Positions 5,272 to 9,197 of a DNA stretch of 9,197 bases are shown here, piece by piece. The stretch is from contig JAIRTD010000186.1 of NCBI GenBank assembly GCA_031255115.1, positions 1 to 9,197 on the forward strand, in the 5' to 3' direction. The notes under the pieces were generated by a model. It was not told the DNA's origin and did no database searches. It was given only the letters and a program-made list of their open reading frames with translations. A program made the position numbers and the translations under genes. Source of the DNA: Spirochaetaceae bacterium. GTDB taxonomy: Bacteria; Spirochaetota; Spirochaetia; Treponematales; Breznakiellaceae. Position 1 is the first letter of the stretch, and every line of letters starts with the position of its first letter.

Positions 5272-7093
5272 ACTTCCCCGCTGGGACCTCAAGTCCATTT
5301 ATCCGTCTTTTGACGACGCTTCCTATATCAGGGACAAGGAACTCCTCAGCCGGGAGACGCAAAGATTTATCGACCTGCTCGGGGAACCGCTTCCTTTGGA
5401 CAAAGAAGCCGCCCTGCCCCTTCTGCGCGCCATGCTTGACGCCTGCGAAAAAACCGGCGACCTTGCGGAAAACCTCCGCGCCTATGCCGAGGCGGTGTAC
5501 ACCTGCGACACTTCTGATCTGCAGGCGTTAAACGAAATCAACGCCCTGGAAACCCTCGTTCTCCCCCTTAACAGGGCTCTGGTTCTTTTTAGAAAACACC
5601 TGGCCGAAAGGGAAAGCCTGATACACTCCCTGCTTAAAGAAAAAGCCGAACTCGGCGCGCAGGGCTTTTTTATCCGCGAAGCCATGCAAAAGGCAAAGTA
5701 CCAGATGGAAGAAGAGCTGGAAGATTTGGCAAACGATCTTTGCCGTTCAGGCGGAGACGCCTGGTCCCGGCTCCGCGAAGCCATTTCGTCATCGCTGAGC
5801 GTGCTCTGGGACAAAGAGAGCGGCGAAAAAAAGACGGTCAACGCCCTGAGGGAGCTGGCCTTTCACCCCGAAAGAAGCGTGCGGGAGAAGGCCTACAAAG
5901 CCGAACTGGAAGCCTGGGCTTCCATGGAGACGCCCCTGGCCGCCTGCCTTAACGGCGTCAAGGGCTGGGCGCTCAGTGTCGACGCGAGACGGCGCTGGGC
6001 TTCGCCGCTTGAAAAATCGTTTTTCCAGTCGCGGATAACGCCCAAAACCTTTACCGCCCTTAAATCCGCCATGGAGAATTCCCTCCCCGTGTTCAGGCGC
6101 TACCTTAAAAGCAAGGCGAAACTCCTCGGCCTTGAATCCCTCGCCTTTTACGATCTTTTCGCCCCGGTAAACCCCGCGTTAAGCGCTGCCGGAGATAACC
6201 CGTCGGACGCCGCCTCCCCGAAAACAAAAAAGTGGAGCTGGGAAGAAACAGGAGAATTGATCGCGCGCTGCTTTGATTCGTTTGACAAGGGCATGGGGAC
6301 CTTTGCCCGCCACGCCTTTGCTTTCTCGTGGATTGACGCCGGAGGAAGAAAAGGCAAGGTAGGCGGCGCCTACTGCACTGATTTTCCCCTGACCGGGGAA
6401 TCCCGCATACTCTGTAATTTTGAAGGTTCCTTTGATTCGGTATGTACCGTCGCCCACGAACTGGGCCATGCCTGGCATCACGAAGTCCTTAAAGATCTTC
6501 CCCGTACGCAGAATCAATACCCCATGACCCTGGCGGAGACGGCGAGTATCTTTGCCGAAACCATAGTTTTTGAAGCGGCCCTGGGCGAATCGGAAGAAGC
6601 GGAAAAAATACGCCTCATAGAAGGCAGCCTGAAAGATTCCTGCCAGGTGATCTGCGATATACTTTCCAGATTTTATTTTGAAAAAGAAGTCTTTGCCCGA
6701 AGAAGCCGGGGCGAACTCAGTCCGGCGGAATTATGCGCCATTATGACAGAGGCCCAGAAGGCAAGTTATGGAGACGGCCTTGACGAAAAATTGCTCCACC
6801 CCTATATGTGGGCGGCAAAGAGCCACTATTACAGCGCTTCCCTGGGATTCTACAACTACCCCTACGCCTTCGGGCAGTTGTTTTCCCTGGCCCTTTACGC
6901 CGCGTTCAAAAACGAAAAAGCAGAAAGCGCCGGGCGTTACCGTGATGTGCTAAGGGCTACGGGCAGTTCTTCGGCGGAAGAAACAGCCCGCCTTGCAGGG
7001 TTCAATATAGAAGAAGCCGCTTTTTGGGAACAGGGCATGGCGCTTATCGCGTCGCGGGAAGCGGAATTCTCACGCCGCGCGCAGCGCCGTTAG
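5255..7093 (+). CDS. pepF: Oligoendopeptidase, M3 family zinc metallopeptidase
   Basis: This 612-residue cytoplasmic protease should cut short peptides internally, and length and layout match PepF-type M3 enzymes (about 600 residues). The N-terminal opening PRWDLKSIYPSFDD is typical, followed by a long helical domain to about residue 300. The zinc site is HELGH at 401-405 with the third ligand E428 in TLAETASIFAE, preceded by GAYCTDFPLTGESRILCNFEGSFDSV. Near the end, KSHYYSASLGFYNYPYAFGQLF matches the substrate-binding Tyr-rich segment of the family. Residues 306-326 (NPALSAAGDNPSDAASPKTKK) look like a lineage-specific loop inserted after YDLFAPV. The start has GGAGG 6 nt upstream, lying inside ndk. 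No signal peptide is seen. Function in peptide recycling is inferred from the family. Confidence 0.93.
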   Translation: MKAGSELPRWDLKSIYPSFDDASYIRDKELLSRETQRFIDLLGEPLPLDKEAALPLLRAMLDACEKTGDLAENLRAYAEAVYTCDTSDLQALNEINALETLVLPLNRALVLFRKHLAERESLIHSLLKEKAELGAQGFFIREAMQKAKYQMEEELEDLANDLCRSGGDAWSRLREAISSSLSVLWDKESGEKKTVNALRELAFHPERSVREKAYKAELEAWASMETPLAACLNGVKGWALSVDARRRWASPLEKSFFQSRITPKTFTALKSAMENSLPVFRRYLKSKAKLLGLESLAFYDLFAPVNPALSAAGDNPSDAASPKTKKWSWEETGELIARCFDSFDKGMGTFARHAFAFSWIDAGGRKGKVGGAYCTDFPLTGESRILCNFEGSFDSVCTVAHELGHAWHHEVLKDLPRTQNQYPMTLAETASIFAETIVFEAALGESEEAEKIRLIEGSLKDSCQVICDILSRFYFEKEVFARRSRGELSPAELCAIMTEAQKASYGDGLDEKLLHPYMWAAKSHYYSASLGFYNYPYAFGQLFSLALYAAFKNEKAESAGRYRDVLRATGSSSAEETARLAGFNIEEAAFWEQGMALIASREAEFSRRAQRR

Positions 7094-7095
7094 GC

Positions 7096-7130
7096 CAAAC
7101 GCGGAACGGCCATTGGACCGGTTTGTTTTC
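7096..7130 (+). terminator. Probable intrinsic terminator after pepF
   Basis: CAAAC at 7096-7100 and CGG at 7102-7104 pair with CCG at 7118-7120 and GTTTG at 7121-7125, with one bulged G, giving an 8-bp stem around a 13-nt loop. TTTTC follows directly. A smaller alternative hairpin (7107-7120) sits in the same place. The T-tract is short and part of it overlaps the stem, so strength is uncertain. It lies 3 nt past the pepF stop, which is the expected place. Confidence 0.45.
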
Positions 7131-7132
7131 TG

Positions 7133-7147
7133 ACAATTTCAAATTGT
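7133..7147 (+). promoter_or_regulatory. 15-bp perfect palindrome upstream of gpsA, possible operator
   Basis: ACAATTT-C-AAATTGT is a perfect inverted repeat of two 7-bp arms around one base, in an AT-rich island 41-55 bp before the gpsA ATG. It has no T-run after it. A -35-like CTGACA (7130-7135) overlaps its left arm, but I find no convincing -10 at the right distance; TATTTT at 7164-7169 is the best candidate for one and fits it badly. A dimeric repressor site is the simplest reading, unproven. Confidence 0.4.
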
Positions 7148-7187
7148 AAGAGAATCAACGGCCCTATTTTCTTTACAGGAGTGTAGT

Positions 7188-8255
7188 ATGAGTGCGAAAA
7201 CAGCGGTATTGGGAGCCGGAGCCTGGGGAACGGCGGTTGCCAAGGTCATTGCCGAAAAGGGGAACGAAGTTGACCTGTGGGCCTATGAAGAAGCCACAGC
7301 GGAAGAAATAAACACAAAACATATCAATTCCCGCTATCTGAGCGGACGGCCCCTTCCGCCTTCCATACACGCCACTACGGATATACGGGCCGCCGCGGAC
7401 GGCAAGGAATTTATCATCCTCGCCCTTCCCTCGCTCTACCTCCTTGATCCGGTAAAGGAGATAACCACCGTTCCTTCGATACGGGAAGGAGAAAGCCTCA
7501 TAGCCGTTATCACCAAGGGTTTTCTCCCGACGGCCAAAGGCCCAAGGCTTATTCTCGAAACCCTGGAAGATTATCTCCCCGGCTTCTACAAGAAGTCCCT
7601 CGTGTATATCGCCGGCCCCAGCCATGCCGAAGAAGTATCGCTGGGCAAAATTACCGGCCTCATCGCCGCAAGCGAAAGCGCCAAAAATTCCATACGCTAC
7701 AGAGACCTCCTCAAAAGCAAGTACCTCCTTGTTTTTTCTTCTTTTGACGTACGGGGAGTGCAGGTTGCCGCCGCGGCAAAGAACGTTATCGCCATAGCCT
7801 TTGGCATATTGGACGCCCTCAAAACCCGGAGCGTGGGCGGAAACAACGACATCTTTGGCGACGGAACCGAGTCCCTGCTTCTTGCCGCCGGACTCAATGA
7901 AATACAGACCCTGGGCATGGCAATGGGCGCAACCCACCCCGAAACCTTTACCTCCATCTCAGGCGTCGGAGACCTCGATGTAACCTGCCGTTCCGTTTTC
8001 GGCCGCAACCGCCGTTTCGGCAGGGAAATAATCGAAAAGGACATACTAAAAACCTACAAGAATCTTGAAGACCTCATCGGCCGCATCGACTCCCTGGGCT
8101 ACCTCCCCGAAGGAGCCGTCGCGGCAAAATATGTCAAACAACTCTCTGAAAAATTCAAACTAAAAATGCCAATTTCAACAGGACTGTATCAAATTCTCAA
8201 CAGAGAAATAGAACCGCTTGATTTTCTGCACAGTTTTCTTGGGGGACTGGGGTAA
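7188..8255 (+). CDS. gpsA: Glycerol-3-phosphate dehydrogenase [NAD(P)+]
   Basis: This 355-residue cytosolic enzyme reduces dihydroxyacetone phosphate to sn-glycerol 3-phosphate, the first backbone precursor of phospholipids. The dinucleotide-binding motif is GAGAWGTA at 9-16. Other family marks are TKG (109-111), IAGPSHAEEV (141-150), the catalytic lysine K198 in AAAAKNVIAIAFGI, SGVGDLDVTC (258-267) and the substrate-binding RN at 273-274. After the lysine, a common form like GxNxxAALITRGLxEM is here GNNDIFGDGTESLLLAAGLNEI (218-239), longer and with a different charge pattern; I believe this variant occurs in other spirochaetes. AGGAG lies 6 nt before the ATG. The gene is probably transcribed alone, being separated from pepF by a likely terminator and facing uvrC. 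Confidence 0.94.
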   Translation: MSAKTAVLGAGAWGTAVAKVIAEKGNEVDLWAYEEATAEEINTKHINSRYLSGRPLPPSIHATTDIRAAADGKEFIILALPSLYLLDPVKEITTVPSIREGESLIAVITKGFLPTAKGPRLILETLEDYLPGFYKKSLVYIAGPSHAEEVSLGKITGLIAASESAKNSIRYRDLLKSKYLLVFSSFDVRGVQVAAAAKNVIAIAFGILDALKTRSVGGNNDIFGDGTESLLLAAGLNEIQTLGMAMGATHPETFTSISGVGDLDVTCRSVFGRNRRFGREIIEKDILKTYKNLEDLIGRIDSLGYLPEGAVAAKYVKQLSEKFKLKMPISTGLYQILNREIEPLDFLHSFLGGLG

Positions 8256-8285
8256 GGAGATCTTCCGGCAAAGGACAGTTAGCCG

Positions 8286-9197
8286 CTATTCCCCGTTTCC
8301 GTATTCCGCTTCCTTCTCCGCGGCCTCTTTGGGTTCGGCCTCTGCCGCGGCTTCTTTGGCCAGGGCCGCGCCTATGGCTTCGCTTCGCTGACCGCGGGGG
8401 CTTTTCGGGCCGCCAAATCCCGGTTTCCCCGCGCCCCGTGATCCGGCTGAACGGCCCAGGCGGGCGGTCAGGTCCTGTCCGGTTCCGGCGGAATCAGCGG
8501 TGCCTTCTTCAACGGCATCTAAAGCCGCGACAGCAAAATCTTTTCTGCGCTGGTCCTCGAGGGCAAGCCTTACCACGGCTCTTGCCGCCCGGGCCGCCGC
8601 TTCGCTGATATTGGCGCGGCCTGAAATATCAACAGGTTCGGCTTCGGCAAGGGCTTTGAGGGAACCGAATTCCTTAAGCAGGGCCAGGGCCCGTTTGGGG
8701 CCTATGCCTTCCACGGATTCAAGAATCGAAAGACTTAAATCTTTTGATCTAAGCCGCTGGTTTAGTCCTGTGGCGAATCTGTGGGTTTCATCACGGACAA
8801 ACTGAAGCACCTTGAGAGCTTCCGAACGCCGCGAAAGCCGCAGCGGTTCATGGGCGCCGGGACGCCAGAGTTCTTCATCCCGCTTGGCAAGGCCGACAAT
8901 ATCAATATCCATGCCCAGCCCGTCAAGGATTCCTTTGGCCGCGTTGACCTGGCCTATGCCGCCGTCAATGAGTATCAGGTCAGGAAGTTCCTTGCCTTCC
9001 CGGATTAAACGGCTGTAACGCCGCTCTACCGCTTCCCTCATGGCGGCAAAGTCGTCAACTATGCCGACAACGCTGCGGAGTTTGAAGTGGCGGTAATTCT
9101 TCCGGTCAGGAACCCCGTTCCTGAAAGAAATCAGCGAAGCGACCGGATGTCTGCCGTCGAGTTGGGCTATGTCGAAACCCTCGATACGTTCGGGCCT
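8286..9197 (-). CDS. uvrC: Excinuclease ABC subunit C, C-terminal part (5' end beyond the window)
   Basis: The minus-strand frame is open to the right edge and ends at TAG (8286-8288), giving 303 residues of a protein normally near 600. UvrC makes the dual incisions beside bulky DNA lesions in the UvrABC complex. Visible is the C-terminal RNase H-like nuclease domain for the 5' cut: GFDI (D9 of the fragment), LILIDGGIGQ (D77) and VRDETHRFA (H139), matching the catalytic Asp/Asp/His pattern. A double helix-hairpin-helix domain for DNA binding follows (about 157-210, first motif SVEGIGPKRALALLKEFGS). The last ~80 residues are low complexity, first Gly/Arg/Lys/Ser rich, then Ala/Glu/Lys rich. 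An internal ATG at 9041 is not the start, because recognisable UvrC sequence continues upstream of it. Convergent with gpsA, 30 bp apart. Confidence 0.95.
   Translation of the reverse strand, partial: RPERIEGFDIAQLDGRHPVASLISFRNGVPDRKNYRHFKLRSVVGIVDDFAAMREAVERRYSRLIREGKELPDLILIDGGIGQVNAAKGILDGLGMDIDIVGLAKRDEELWRPGAHEPLRLSRRSEALKVLQFVRDETHRFATGLNQRLRSKDLSLSILESVEGIGPKRALALLKEFGSLKALAEAEPVDISGRANISEAAARAARAVVRLALEDQRRKDFAVAALDAVEEGTADSAGTGQDLTARLGRSAGSRGAGKPGFGGPKSPRGQRSEAIGAALAKEAAAEAEPKEAAEKEAEYGNGE

Noticed and set aside
8256..8285. Possible bidirectional terminator between the convergent gpsA and uvrC genes
   Set aside because: Only a 4-bp CGGC/GCCG pairing (8266-8269 with 8282-8285) around a 12-nt loop is present, with no T-run on either strand. 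Termination here is probably by another mechanism or further inside the opposing gene.

Overview
The window looks like chromosomal DNA of a GC-rich spirochaete, most plausibly a Treponema or close relative such as the termite-gut treponemes. This rests on protein style (GpsA, the NDK with an atypical P-K-G loop, an M3 oligoendopeptidase) and on an ABC transporter set whose binding protein resembles the DUF3798 family. That taxonomic call comes from recognition, not from a search. Coding density is high, and I see no mobile element, CRISPR array, tRNA or rRNA.

Left part (1-4791): a transporter locus read left to right. It holds the C-terminal end of a periplasmic binding protein (1-375), a 169-bp structured gap with a strong extended -10 promoter, and a double ATPase of the MglA/RbsA/NupA type (545-2143). 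Two different RbsC/MglC-type permeases follow (2140-3201 and 3198-4313), and then a small single-pass membrane protein of unknown function (4324-4791). ATPase/permease and permease/permease junctions are ATGA stop/start overlaps, so these products are almost certainly made together. Both permeases and the ATPase depart from textbook motifs in matching ways, which suggests a specialised import system of unknown substrate.

Middle part (4834-7093): ndk and a pepF-type oligoendopeptidase overlap by 17 bp. The ndk ATG sits exactly where transcription from its promoter should begin, so the mRNA may be leaderless. A probable terminator follows pepF.

Right part (7188-9197): gpsA reads left to right behind a short gap carrying a 15-bp palindrome. 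It converges on uvrC on the minus strand, whose 5' part lies beyond the right edge. UvrC carries an unusually long, low-complexity C-terminal tail.

The genes after the transporter are housekeeping functions: nucleotide balancing, peptide breakdown, phospholipid precursor synthesis and excision repair. The part most likely to be undescribed biology is the transporter together with its small membrane partner and the structured leader between binding protein and ATPase.
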